From positions 1-11,995 of the forward strand of contig JAGATO010000071.1 of the NCBI GenBank assembly GCA_017621195.1: 11,995 nt of DNA. The letters run 5' to 3'. The notes beneath the pieces are model-generated. The model was given only the letters and a program-made list of their open reading frames with translations. It did no database searches and was not told the DNA's origin. Numbering within the stretch: position 1 is the stretch's first letter; each line of letters opens with the position of its first letter. Source of the DNA: Bacillota bacterium (lineage in GTDB: Bacteria > Bacillota > Clostridia > Peptostreptococcales > Anaerovoracaceae). Positions 1 through 6,644 of the stretch are shown piece by piece. A program made the translations under genes and the position numbers.

Positions 1-626
1 AGCGTTCCGATGTCTAAGTGATTGGTAGGTTCGTCCAGGAGAAGCAGGTCCGGCTTCTTTAGCAGAAGCGCAGCCAGGGCCAGCCGCGTCCGCTCACCTC
101 CCGACAGCAGCTGTACCGGTTTGTCGTAGTAGTCGGGCGGAAAGGCCATGCTGTTCAAAATTCCGTGGATCTCGCTCTTGTAGCTATAACCGCCGCGGCG
201 GTCGAATTGGGCGGTCATGTCGTCGTACCGATGGAGCAGCCGCTGGATCTCCGGCGAAGTGGTATCGCTGCCGGCGGCGTGATGCTCTTCCGACAGAGAG
301 GCAATCCTGGCGGACAGCTGTTCCATCTCCGCCTCCATATCGATCAGCGGGCGGAAGATGTTCAGCATCTCCTCGTAGACCGTACCGGTTCCGCTGAAAT
401 TGTCCTTCTGCTTCAGGTAGCCTACGGTGGTATCGGAAGCAAGAAAGAAATCGCCTTCATCGTGCTTCAGCTGTCCCGTCAGAATGTTGAGCAGCGTGGT
501 TTTTCCGGCGCCGTTAACGCCGACGATACCGACGCGGTCGCCCTTGTTGATGTGAAAGGAAATGCCCGTCAGAATGGGCGTCGTCCCGTACATCTTGGTC
601 AGATTTGTAGCCGATAATAATATCAT
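1..626 (-). CDS. ABC-F family ATP-binding protein, N-terminal part (gene runs off the left edge)
   Basis: The 208 visible residues form the first ATPase domain of an ABC-F protein. This soluble class has two tandem ABC domains, no membrane part, and acts on the ribosome in translation or antibiotic protection. Visible motifs are Walker A GVNGAGKT (residues 36-43), the signature LSGGE (174-178) and Walker B LLLLDEP followed by TNHLD (194-205). The TNHLD ending is typical of ABC-F proteins. A charged stretch around residues 95-150 fits the insertion between Walker A and signature. The ATG at 626-624 is preceded by GGAGGA at good spacing. The linker and second domain lie outside the window, so the subfamily cannot be assigned. 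The gene is divergent from rex and shares a 209-base spacer with it. Product class is certain; substrate or target is unknown. Confidence 0.93.
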   Translation of the reverse strand, partial: MILLSATNLTKMYGTTPILTGISFHINKGDRVGIVGVNGAGKTTLLNILTGQLKHDEGDFFLASDTTVGYLKQKDNFSGTGTVYEEMLNIFRPLIDMEAEMEQLSARIASLSEEHHAAGSDTTSPEIQRLLHRYDDMTAQFDRRGGYSYKSEIHGILNSMAFPPDYYDKPVQLLSGGERTRLALAALLLKKPDLLLLDEPTNHLDIGT

Positions 627-689
627 AGTTGGATTCCTCCACTGTGTAATCAGATCAGGCGCACGGGGAGAAAGAGCTCCCATATGCAC

Positions 690-707
690 ACGTTAATATC
701 TTAACAT
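690..707. promoter_or_regulatory. Candidate Rex operator in the abc-f/rex spacer
   Basis: GTTAA-TATC-TTAAC is a perfect inverted repeat. Against the Rex consensus as I recall it, TTGTTAA-N4-TTAACAA, 11 of 14 fixed positions match; both outer left bases and the last right base differ. It ends nine bases before the -35 box of the rex promoter and lies 64 bases before the divergent ABC-F start codon. Rex genes are often autoregulated, which supports the reading, but the position upstream of -35 is not the usual one for simple repression of rex. It could instead act on the divergent gene. Confidence 0.6.
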
Positions 708-715
708 TTTTTTTC

Positions 716-744
716 TTGCATATCCAGAGGGAGAATAGTATAAT
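716..744 (+). promoter_or_regulatory. Predicted rex promoter
   Basis: TTGCAT (716-721) and a perfect TATAAT (739-744) are separated by exactly 17 bases. Transcription would begin near 751, giving a leader of about 85 bases before the rex ATG. Confidence 0.75.
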
Positions 745-835
745 TTATTGTGCTAAACTATAAAGTTTTACGAAAGTTTTACGACTTTATGGATGAGCAC
801 AACAAACCAACAAACCCAAAAGGTAAAGGTGAATT

Positions 836-1471
836 ATGAAAGAAACGGGAAAGATTTCAAAGGCAGTCATCAAGCGGCTGCCCAGATATCGCAGATATCT
901 GGAGGATCTGATGAAGAAGGGCGTGGACCGCATCTCCTCCAATGAACTGAGTAATTTGATCGGGTATACGGCTTCCCAGATCCGTCAGGATCTGAACAAC
1001 TTCGGTGGCTTCGGCCAGCAGGGCTACGGCTATAACGTGAAAGCACTGCACGCGGAAATCAGCAAGATTCTGGGACTGGATAAGGACTATAAAATGATCA
1101 TCGTCGGATGCGGAAATCTGGGGCAGGCTCTGGCCAATTACACCCACTACTATAAGGCGGGGTTCATCGTCTGCGGCATGTTCGATATCAATCCACGGCT
1201 GGTGGGACTGCGGATCAACGACATTGAGGTGATGGACTACAGCCTGCTGGACGAGTATCTGGAAGCGCATCCCATCGACATCGGCATCATCTGCACGAAC
1301 AAGGGAAGCGCCCAGGAGGTAGCGGATAAGCTGGTTGCCGGAAAGGTCAAGGGCATCTGGAATTTTGCCACCATGGACCTGACGGTCGGCGAGGACGTGG
1401 CTCTGGAAAACGTCCACCTCAGCGACAGCCTCCAGTCGCTGGCGTACCACATCAATCACAGAGAAGACTAA
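836..1471 (+). CDS. rex: Redox-sensing transcriptional repressor Rex
   Basis: Rex senses the NADH/NAD+ ratio. It binds operators when NAD+ is high and releases them when NADH rises, so fermentation and electron-transfer genes are derepressed. The 211-residue length fits the family. Residues 1-80 form the winged-helix DNA-binding domain, including the conserved TASQIRQDLNNFGGFGQQGY (45-64). Residues 85-205 form the Rossmann NADH domain with nucleotide loop GCGNLG (91-96), FDINP (116-120) and WNFATMDL (175-182). The C-terminal swap helix HLSDSLQSLAYHI is present. The ATG at 836 follows AAAGGTG at close spacing. The gene has its own promoter and ends at a terminator shared with the convergent ferredoxin gene. 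A Rex-type palindrome upstream suggests autoregulation. The assignment is firm; the regulon is inferred. Confidence 0.97.
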   Translation: MKETGKISKAVIKRLPRYRRYLEDLMKKGVDRISSNELSNLIGYTASQIRQDLNNFGGFGQQGYGYNVKALHAEISKILGLDKDYKMIIVGCGNLGQALANYTHYYKAGFIVCGMFDINPRLVGLRINDIEVMDYSLLDEYLEAHPIDIGIICTNKGSAQEVADKLVAGKVKGIWNFATMDLTVGEDVALENVHLSDSLQSLAYHINHRED

Positions 1472-1498
1472 AATCGAATCAGGAAATTCCAGACATAA

Positions 1499-1530
1499 AA
1501 ATAACCGTTTCATTTCTGAAACGGTTATTT
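1499..1530. terminator. Bidirectional intrinsic terminator between rex and ferredoxin
   Basis: A perfect 13-base-pair stem (1499-1511 with 1518-1530) encloses the loop ATTTCT. On the minus strand it is followed by TTATTTTTATG, so it should stop ferredoxin transcription well. On the plus strand the tail is ATTT only, so it is a weaker stop for rex. Confidence 0.85.
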
Positions 1531-1566
1531 ACGTCCTATTTATTTTGGACCGGCAGGACCTGTGAA

Positions 1567-1737
1567 TTAGCCTTCAACAGGAGCGCCAACCGGGCAAGCG
1601 CCTGCGCAGGAACCGCAGTCAATGCACTTGTCAGCATCGATTACGTATCTGTCAGCACCTTCGCTGATAGCGCCAACCGGACATTCAGCAGCGCAAGCTC
1701 CGCAGCTGATGCAAGCATCTTTAATTACATAAGCCAT
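1567..1737 (-). CDS. 2[4Fe-4S] ferredoxin, clostridial type
   Basis: This is a 56-residue low-potential electron carrier. It holds two copies of the CxxCxxCxxxCP motif: C9, C12, C15, C19 and C38, C41, C44, C48. Each motif supplies three ligands to one cluster and one to the other. Such ferredoxins carry electrons in the cytoplasm between pyruvate:ferredoxin oxidoreductase, hydrogenase, Rnf and similar enzymes. The ATG at 1737-1735 (start MAYVIKDACI) is preferred over an upstream Met in the same frame, because a near-perfect AAGGAGGT lies eight bases before it and the family usually begins this way. It is monocistronic, with a strong extended -10 promoter, and converges on rex. A weak Rex-like site overlaps its predicted transcription start. 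Confidence 0.97.
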   Translation of the reverse strand: MAYVIKDACISCGACAAECPVGAISEGADRYVIDADKCIDCGSCAGACPVGAPVEG

Positions 1738-1762
1738 TGGTGTTACCTCCTTAAAATATGGT

Positions 1763-1780
1763 GTGTTAAACAAGCAACAT
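1763..1780. promoter_or_regulatory. Weak Rex-like site over the ferredoxin transcription start
   Basis: GTGTTAA-ACAA-GCAACAT matches the Rex consensus at 10 of 14 fixed positions, mostly in the half nearest the gene. It begins just after the ferredoxin -10 box, a place where a repressor would block initiation. A match of this quality can occur by chance in AT-rich DNA. Confidence 0.3.
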
Positions 1781-1781
1781 T

Positions 1782-1810
1782 ATTATAGCATTATCAAATT
1801 AAAATAACAA
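1782..1810 (-). promoter_or_regulatory. Predicted ferredoxin promoter with extended -10
   Basis: On the minus strand TTGTTA (1810-1805) is followed after 17 bases by TATAAT (1787-1782), preceded by TGC to give an extended -10. Transcription would start near 1775, about 38 bases before the ATG. The strength of the elements suits an abundant ferredoxin. Confidence 0.75.
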
Positions 1811-1882
1811 GAGAAATTGTCAACAATCGAAGCGGTTTCAGAAAGAACTGTGGAAATTGCGGAAGAAAGGGCGAAAAAACCT

Positions 1883-2707
1883 ATGGAGATCTACGGATTA
1901 TCCGGAAAGAGCGGAACGGGAAAAAGTTATCAGGCAATCACGCTGTGCCGTCAGCGCAACTTCGACGCCATCATCGACGACGGTCTGTTCATCTGCGACA
2001 ACCGCGTGGTGGCCGGGACTTCGGCCAAACGCCAGGCAACGAAGATCGGCGCCGTAAAGACAGCGCTGTTCACGGAGGAGTCCCATTGCCGTCAGGTGAA
2101 GGAAGCCATTGAGGAGATGCAGCCGGAGAAGATGCTGGTGTTGGGAACATCCGACGAAATGATTCTGCGGATCTGCCGGCGGCTTTCTCTGCCGCAGCCC
2201 CAGGGAATCATCTACATCGAAGACATCACCACGGAGGAAGAACGGAGGCTGGCCTACCATCAGCGCCACGATCTGGGCCGCCACATCATCCCTGTGCCTA
2301 CGATGCAGGTAAAGCGCCAGTTCTCCGGCTACATGATGTATCCCATCCGCATGTTCCGAAGCCTGGGGAACAGCGTGAAGAGCGGCGGAGAGAAATCCAT
2401 GGGTGAGAAGACGGTGGTTCGGCCTACCTACAGCTACATGGGGAAGTTCATCATCGACGACCGGGTCCTCTGCGACATCGCAGAGCAGGTGGGGGAGGAT
2501 ACCGAAGGGGTTGCCGACGTCACAAGGGTACACATCGATAACAACGACGCTTCGGAGCTGACGCTGTGGGTCCAGGTCTATCTGAATTACGGCGTGTCGC
2601 TGATCGAAACGGCGCGGAAGATGCAAAAGCACATCCGGAAGGAAACGGAGAGGATGACGGCCTTCCACGTCAATGCGGTACACGTTGAAGTCAAAGGATT
2701 AAAATAA
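1883..2707 (+). CDS. P-loop NTPase fused to an Asp23/Gls24-like domain
   Basis: The protein is 274 residues from this start and its function is not established. The N-terminus reads MEIYGLSG and carries Walker A GKSGTGKS (residues 8-15), so it should bind ATP or GTP. The stretch IIDDGLFI (30-37) and the later IIYIEDI (109-115) are possible Walker B-like strands. From about residue 178 (VVRPTYSYMGKFIID) to the end the pattern resembles Asp23/Gls24: D-V-L-D-I-A-type helix, GVADVTRVHI strand, VYLNYGVSLIETARKMQKHI helix and a final VHVEVKGL strand. Asp23-family proteins are linked to envelope stress in Gram-positive bacteria. I see no signal peptide or membrane segment. An in-frame TTG at 1817 could add 22 residues, but remembered relatives begin at this Met. 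AAAGGG lies 11 bases before it. No terminator is visible before the groESL promoter. Confidence 0.8.
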   Translation: MEIYGLSGKSGTGKSYQAITLCRQRNFDAIIDDGLFICDNRVVAGTSAKRQATKIGAVKTALFTEESHCRQVKEAIEEMQPEKMLVLGTSDEMILRICRRLSLPQPQGIIYIEDITTEEERRLAYHQRHDLGRHIIPVPTMQVKRQFSGYMMYPIRMFRSLGNSVKSGGEKSMGEKTVVRPTYSYMGKFIIDDRVLCDIAEQVGEDTEGVADVTRVHIDNNDASELTLWVQVYLNYGVSLIETARKMQKHIRKETERMTAFHVNAVHVEVKGLK

Positions 2708-2761
2708 AATCCCAAAGAAAACAAGAAAGGCGAAATAATTGTGATTTTTTTGTGAAGACTA

Positions 2762-2789
2762 TTGACAATGCCGTTGTGTGTGGTATATT
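2762..2789 (+). promoter_or_regulatory. Predicted groESL promoter
   Basis: A perfect TTGACA (2762-2767) and TATATT (2784-2789) are 16 bases apart. The predicted start near 2796 falls at the left edge of the CIRCE element, the usual arrangement for a vegetative promoter repressed by HrcA. Confidence 0.85.
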
Positions 2790-2797
2790 TAATAGGT

Positions 2798-2826
2798 GTT
2801 AGCACTCGATAAAGAAGAGTGCTAAC
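2798..2826. promoter_or_regulatory. CIRCE operator (HrcA binding site)
   Basis: TTAGCACTC (2799-2807), nine spacer bases, and GAGTGCTAA (2817-2825) match the CIRCE consensus perfectly, and one more base pair extends each arm. HrcA bound here represses groESL until heat or unfolded protein titrates GroEL, which HrcA needs for activity. hrcA itself is not in the window. Confidence 0.98.
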
Positions 2827-2890
2827 AAAAGAAAGCGAGAAATGCCCTTACATATACAAGGAATCTATTTGTTTGAAAGGAGAATGGACT

Positions 2891-3163
2891 ATGAATATCA
2901 AGCCGTTAGCAGACAGAGTCGTGCTGAAGAAAATGGAAGCAGAGGAAAAGACCAAGAGCGGAATCGTTCTTCCCGGAAGTGCAAAGGAACAGCCCCAGCT
3001 GGCTGAGGTTCTGGCAGTGGGCCCGGGAACGGAAGACGTAAAGATGGAAGTTGCCGTTGGCGACACCGTCATCTTCTCCAAGTACGCAGGTACCGAAATC
3101 AAGTATGACGGAGAAGAATATCTGATCGCATCTCAGAAGGATATCTTAGCAGTTGTAAAATAA
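2891..3163 (+). CDS. groES: Co-chaperonin GroES (Hsp10)
   Basis: GroES forms a seven-membered lid on GroEL and closes the folding chamber in an ATP-dependent cycle in the cytoplasm. The protein is 90 residues, slightly short of the usual 94-97 but complete. It starts MNIKPLADRVVLKK, a family hallmark. The mobile loop spans about residues 17-33, with the hydrophobic IVL (25-27) that docks on GroEL. The roof and barrel segment LAEVLAVGPG (37-46) and the end SQKDILAVVK are conserved. An upstream Met in the same frame (2819) lies inside the CIRCE element and is not a credible start. The ATG at 2891 has AAAGGAGA eight bases before it. The gene heads the groESL operon, 21 bases before groEL. Confidence 0.98.
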   Translation: MNIKPLADRVVLKKMEAEEKTKSGIVLPGSAKEQPQLAEVLAVGPGTEDVKMEVAVGDTVIFSKYAGTEIKYDGEEYLIASQKDILAVVK

Positions 3164-3184
3164 GAGGAAAGAGGGTAGAGAATC

Positions 3185-4813
3185 ATGGCAAAGGAAATCA
3201 ACTATGGCGAAGAAGCCAGAAGAAAGTTACAGGCAGGCGTAGATCAGCTGGCCAATACCGTTAAAATCACACTGGGCCCCAAGGGAAGAAACGTTCTGAT
3301 CGAAAAGAAATTCGGCTCTCCGCTGATCACCAATGACGGCGTTACCATCGCCAAGGAAATCGAACTGGAAGACGGTTACGAAAACATGGGTGCACAGCTG
3401 GTTAAGGAAGTTGCTACCAAGACCAACGACGTAGCCGGAGACGGTACTACCACCGCGACTCTGCTGGCTCAGAGCATCATCAGAGAAGGCTTTAAGAACG
3501 TGGCTGCCGGTGCGAACCCCATGATCGTGAAGAAGGGTATCCAGGGCGCTGTTGACGTAGCTGTGGAAGAGATCAGAAAGAACGCCGTCAAGGTAGAATC
3601 CAAGGAAGCCATCGCTCAGGTTGCTTCCGTATCCGCAGGCGACGAGGAGATCGGTGCGCTGATCGCAGAGGCCATGGAAAAGGTCGGAAACGAAGGCGTT
3701 ATCACCGTGGAAGAATCCAAGACTATGGGTACGACTCTGGAAGTCGTAGAAGGTATGCAGTTCGACAGAGGCTACGTATCCGCCTACATGGTAACCGACA
3801 CCGAAAAGATGGAAGCGGTCATGAGCGATCCTTATATCCTGATCACCGATAAGAAGATCTCCAACATTCAGGAACTGCTCCCCATTCTGGAACAGATCGT
3901 CCAGATGGGCAAGAAGCTGCTGATCATCTGCGAAGATATGGAAGGCGAAGCCCTGTCCACCATCATCGTCAACAAGCTGCGCGGTACCTTCGACTGCGTT
4001 GTCGTTAAGGCTCCCGGCTTCGGCGATAGAAGAAAGGAAATGCTGAAGGATATCGCTATCCTGACCGGCGGTGAAGTGATTTCCGAAGAACTGGGTTACA
4101 CCCTGAAGGAAGCTACCGTGGAGATGCTGGGCCGCGCCAATACCGTCAAGGTAACGAAGGACAACACCGTCATCGTAGACGGCGCAGGCGACAGCGATGA
4201 AATCAAGGGAAGAGTTGCCCAGATCAAGGCACAGATCGAAGAGACCTCTTCCGACTTCGATAAGGAAAAGCTGCAGGAAAGACTGGCTAAGCTGGCTGGC
4301 GGCGTTGCCGTCGTTCAGGTTGGTGCAGCTACCGAAACCGAGCTGAAGGAAAGAAAGCTAAGAATCGAAGACGCTCTGAACGCAACGAGAGCCGCTGTAG
4401 AAGAGGGCATCGTTCCCGGCGGCGGTACCGCTTTAGCTAACGCCATTCCCGCCGTTTCCGAATACGTTAAGGGCCTGTCCGGCGATATGAAGACCGGTGC
4501 TGCCATCATTGAGAGAGCTCTGGAAGAACCGGTTCGCCAGATCGCGGAGAACGCAGGTCTGGAAGGTTCTGTCATCATCGCCAAGGTGAAGAGCTCCGAA
4601 AAGGGAATCGGCTTCAACGCTGCTACGGAAGAATATGTGAATATGATTGAAGCAGGTATCGTTGACCCGGCTAAGGTGACCAGATCCGCTCTGCAGAATG
4701 CGGCTTCCGCATCCGCTCTGCTGCTGACCACCGAAGCATGCATCGTAGAAACCAAGTCCGACGAACCGGCGATGCCCGCAGGCGGCATGGGCGGCGGCAT
4801 GGGAATGATGTAA
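3185..4813 (+). CDS. groEL: Chaperonin GroEL (Hsp60)
   Basis: GroEL is the 14-subunit ATP-driven folding chamber. The 542-residue length fits. Visible landmarks are the ATP-site GPKGRN (31-36), TNDGVTIAKEIELED (49-63), the nucleotide loop GDGTTTAT (85-92), the late motif RIEDALNATRAAVEEGIVPG containing the catalytic Asp, and the flexible tail GGMGGGMGMM (533-542). The ATG follows a GAGGGTAG-like site. Codon choice is strongly biased (CTG, GAA, ATC, AAG), as expected for a highly expressed gene. It lies 21 bases after groES, shares the CIRCE-controlled transcript and ends at a strong terminator. There is nothing unusual in the protein. Confidence 0.99.
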   Translation: MAKEINYGEEARRKLQAGVDQLANTVKITLGPKGRNVLIEKKFGSPLITNDGVTIAKEIELEDGYENMGAQLVKEVATKTNDVAGDGTTTATLLAQSIIREGFKNVAAGANPMIVKKGIQGAVDVAVEEIRKNAVKVESKEAIAQVASVSAGDEEIGALIAEAMEKVGNEGVITVEESKTMGTTLEVVEGMQFDRGYVSAYMVTDTEKMEAVMSDPYILITDKKISNIQELLPILEQIVQMGKKLLIICEDMEGEALSTIIVNKLRGTFDCVVVKAPGFGDRRKEMLKDIAILTGGEVISEELGYTLKEATVEMLGRANTVKVTKDNTVIVDGAGDSDEIKGRVAQIKAQIEETSSDFDKEKLQERLAKLAGGVAVVQVGAATETELKERKLRIEDALNATRAAVEEGIVPGGGTALANAIPAVSEYVKGLSGDMKTGAAIIERALEEPVRQIAENAGLEGSVIIAKVKSSEKGIGFNAATEEYVNMIEAGIVDPAKVTRSALQNAASASALLLTTEACIVETKSDEPAMPAGGMGGGMGMM

Positions 4814-4861
4814 TTCTCCACGCGATTGTCATATATCACGAAGCTGAAACATGCGAAATAC

Positions 4862-4895
4862 AAAAGCTCCGATCGGAAACCGATCGGAGTTTTTT
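4862..4895 (+). terminator. groESL intrinsic terminator
   Basis: CTCCGATCGG (4867-4876), loop AAA, and CCGATCGGAG (4880-4889) form a perfect 10-base-pair stem followed by six T. The preceding AAAA can pair with the T run and extend it. Confidence 0.95.
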
Positions 4896-4908
4896 CATCT
4901 GCCGTTCC

Positions 4909-4937
4909 TTGACGGAGGTTGGGGAGGCGTGTAGAAT
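4909..4937 (+). promoter_or_regulatory. Predicted promoter of the EamA transporter gene
   Basis: TTGACG (4909-4914), a 17-base spacer and TAGAAT (4932-4937) lie just after the groESL terminator. The transporter is therefore probably transcribed on its own with a leader of about 57 bases. Confidence 0.6.
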
Positions 4938-5000
4938 GGAAGGCGTGGGGTTTGAGAGCCTGAGAACCGAGAGTGTGAGAGGAAAGCGGAGGAGAGTGGA

Positions 5001-5897
5001 ATGAACGATCGCGTTGGAGCAGATCTGCAGAAAAAGAAAAAGCGTGCGCTGATTCAGGTACTTGTGTCGGCCGTGCTGTTCAGTACCGGCGGCCTTTTGA
5101 TCAAGTCGGTGCCATGGCCGTCCCTGGCTATTTCCGGAAGTCGGGGAATCATCGCCTCGGTGATGATGTTCCTGTTCATCAAGGCCAAAGGCTGGCGGTT
5201 TCGGTTTGAAAAGCAGGCCTTCATTCAGGCGGGCTTCATGGGAGCAACGCTGACGCTGTTCGTTGCGGCCAATAAGATGACCACGGCGGCCAACGCCATC
5301 GTCCTGCAGTACATCTCGCCGGTGTTCATCCTTCTCATCAGCGTGATCTTCCTTCATCAGAAGCCGAAAAAGGTGGATCTTCTGGTGGTGGATGCCGCCT
5401 TCTGCGGAATGGCACTGTTCTTCTTCGACCAGCTGTCCGCCGATGGCATGATCGGCAACCTCATGGCCATCACATCCGGTCTGGCTCTGGCGGCCATGTA
5501 CGTGATGGTGGGCGAAATGGAGGAAGAAGTGCGGTTTACGGGGATGATGATGGGTCATTTCCTCACCTTCCTCATCGGCCTTCCCACCATCGTGACGGCG
5601 GATCTGGAATGTTCTCCGCTGGCCATCGGCTGCATTCTGGCACTGGGCATCGGACAGATCTGGCTCCCCTACGTGCTGCTTGCCATGGCGGTGACCTACT
5701 GCACGCCGCTAACCTGCAATCTGGTGGGGATCATCGAGCCTCTTTTGAATCCGGTGTGGGTCTTTCTGGTCACCGGAGAAGCGCCGGGTGTCTACGCGCT
5801 GCTGGGTGGCGCGGTGATCATCTTCAGCGTATCGGCCTGGTGCGTCTGGAACGATCGGCAGGAAGAAAAGACAAAAAATAACGAAGCCGCTGATTGA
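5001..5897 (+). CDS. EamA/DMT-superfamily transporter
   Basis: This is a 298-residue inner membrane protein of the drug/metabolite transporter superfamily. It shows two tandem EamA repeats, about residues 17-143 and 153-283, predicting ten membrane helices. A basic KKKKR (11-15) before the first helix fits a cytoplasmic N-terminus. The end of repeat 1 has ANAIVLQYISPVFILLISVI (97-116). The matching part of repeat 2 has CNLVGIIEPLLNPVWVFLVT (239-258). Both are EamA signatures. The C-terminal tail is charged. The ATG follows GGAGGAG. The substrate cannot be read from sequence; relatives export amino acids, metabolites or drugs. The convergent neighbour is an Lrp/AsnC regulator, a class that often controls amino acid exporters, but they share no promoter region here. 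The stop codon lies in the loop of the terminator hairpin. Confidence 0.93.
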   Translation: MNDRVGADLQKKKKRALIQVLVSAVLFSTGGLLIKSVPWPSLAISGSRGIIASVMMFLFIKAKGWRFRFEKQAFIQAGFMGATLTLFVAANKMTTAANAIVLQYISPVFILLISVIFLHQKPKKVDLLVVDAAFCGMALFFFDQLSADGMIGNLMAITSGLALAAMYVMVGEMEEEVRFTGMMMGHFLTFLIGLPTIVTADLECSPLAIGCILALGIGQIWLPYVLLAMAVTYCTPLTCNLVGIIEPLLNPVWVFLVTGEAPGVYALLGGAVIIFSVSAWCVWNDRQEEKTKNNEAAD

Positions 5898-5910
5898 CAG
5901 CGGCTTTTTT
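5884..5910. terminator. Terminator overlapping the EamA stop codon, shared with lrp
   Basis: AAGCCGCTG (5884-5892) pairs with CAGCGGCTT (5898-5906) around the loop ATTGA, which contains the transporter stop TGA. Six T follow on the plus strand. On the minus strand the stem is followed by TTATTTTTTG, so it should also stop the convergent Lrp-type gene, whose stop codon is six bases away. Confidence 0.92.
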
Positions 5911-5915
5911 GTCGG

Positions 5916-6344
5916 TTAAATGATCTCTCTCGGTTCGATCACGGTGGAGAAGACGATCTGGGTCTGAGTCTTTCCAAATCGCTGCAGGGAACCGACGAAG
6001 GAATTCAGCTGGGTAGGCGTGGGATATACGGCCTTGATCAGCATGGAATAGGCTCCGGCCACGTGGTAGCATTCGGTGACGTTTTTCGTTCCTTCGATGA
6101 ATTCGATGAATTCGGCTTTCATTTCCGGATCCATGGTCAGTTCGATGAAGGCCATGATGGGATAGCCCAGCTTCTCCGGGTTGACCGAAGCGTGATATCC
6201 GGTGATGATCCCGCTCTGCTCCAGTTTTTCGATGCGGGCAGCAACGGCCGGCGGGGATAAAAAAACGTGAGGCGCCAGCTGCTTCAGCTGCATGCGGGCA
6301 TTTTTCTGCAATAGTTCTACAAGTGTCTTATCAATTTCGTCCAT
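5916..6344 (-). CDS. Lrp/AsnC family transcriptional regulator
   Basis: The 142-residue protein has the two-domain layout of the feast/famine regulators. The N-terminal winged helix begins MDEIDKTLVELLQKNARM and continues through the recognition region LSPPAVAARIEKLEQSGII (29-47). A C-terminal RAM/AsnC ligand-binding domain covers about residues 62-137. Family members form dimers to octamers and bind amino acids. The RAM-domain glycine region reads VAGAYSMLI (95-103), slightly changed from the common TGxYD form, so the ligand cannot be guessed. The ATG at 6344-6342 is preceded by GAGGGAG. The gene is monocistronic with its own promoter at 6444-6472, and a palindrome in its leader is a candidate autoregulatory site. 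It converges on the EamA transporter. Confidence 0.95.
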   Translation of the reverse strand: MDEIDKTLVELLQKNARMQLKQLAPHVFLSPPAVAARIEKLEQSGIITGYHASVNPEKLGYPIMAFIELTMDPEMKAEFIEFIEGTKNVTECYHVAGAYSMLIKAVYPTPTQLNSFVGSLQRFGKTQTQIVFSTVIEPREII

Positions 6345-6399
6345 ACTCTCACTCCCTCGAAAGCAAGTTCCGGTGCGTTAGTTTCGCCGAGGAACATAA

Positions 6400-6415
6400 C
6401 GGTAAAATTTTAACG
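6400..6415. promoter_or_regulatory. Candidate operator in the lrp leader
   Basis: CGGTAAAATTTTAACG is a 16-base palindrome with a single mismatched pair around the core TAAAATTTTA. It lies between the predicted lrp transcription start (near 6437) and the start codon. An AT-centred palindrome is compatible with Lrp-family binding and autoregulation, but no specific protein is proven. Confidence 0.35.
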
Positions 6416-6443
6416 ATCTCTATGAAATCCAATCACAATGGCT

Positions 6444-6472
6444 ATTATAAATTCAGCGCCGGGAAAAAGCAA
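6444..6472 (-). promoter_or_regulatory. Predicted lrp promoter
   Basis: On the minus strand TTGCTT (6472-6467), 17 bases, and a perfect TATAAT (6449-6444). This gives a leader of roughly 93 bases before the ATG at 6344. Confidence 0.6.
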
Positions 6473-6483
6473 TGGGATTTTGG

Positions 6484-6502
6484 CACTTTGAAAAATAAAG
6501 TG
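6484..6502. repeat. Short inverted repeat upstream of the lrp promoter
   Basis: CACTTT and AAAGTG are perfect six-base arms separated by GAAAAAT. The repeat sits about 12 bases upstream of the lrp -35 box, where an activator or repressor could bind. It may be chance in AT-rich DNA. Confidence 0.3.
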
Positions 6503-6532
6503 AAAAATATTTTCGATTTAACAAAAATAAGA

Positions 6533-6578
6533 GGGGACGATCAAAAACATTTTCTGTTTCAGAAGTGCAATGTTCCCC
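6533..6578. repeat. Interrupted long hairpin upstream of lrp
   Basis: Three stacked stems are visible: GGGG/CCCC (6533-6536 with 6575-6578), AACATT/AATGTT (6546-6551 with 6569-6574) and TTCTG/CAGAA (6552-6556 with 6560-6564), closed by TTT. A nine-base internal loop and a four-base bulge interrupt them. On the minus strand the central stem is followed by TTTTTG, so it might end a transcript arriving from the racemase side. Confidence 0.4.
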
Positions 6579-6644
6579 TTTACGAATGAAAAAAAACGTG
6601 GTATCTTTCAGATAGTGTCGTATATTTCCCATAAATGTATATAT

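Noticed and set aside
165..617. A 150-residue plus-strand open frame at the left edge
   Set aside because: It lies opposite the ABC-F gene, whose Walker and signature motifs are on the minus strand.
1815..1828. ATTGT-CA-ACAAT palindrome at the TTG codon as an operator
   Set aside because: Only five-base arms, in AT-rich DNA, with no match to a known operator.
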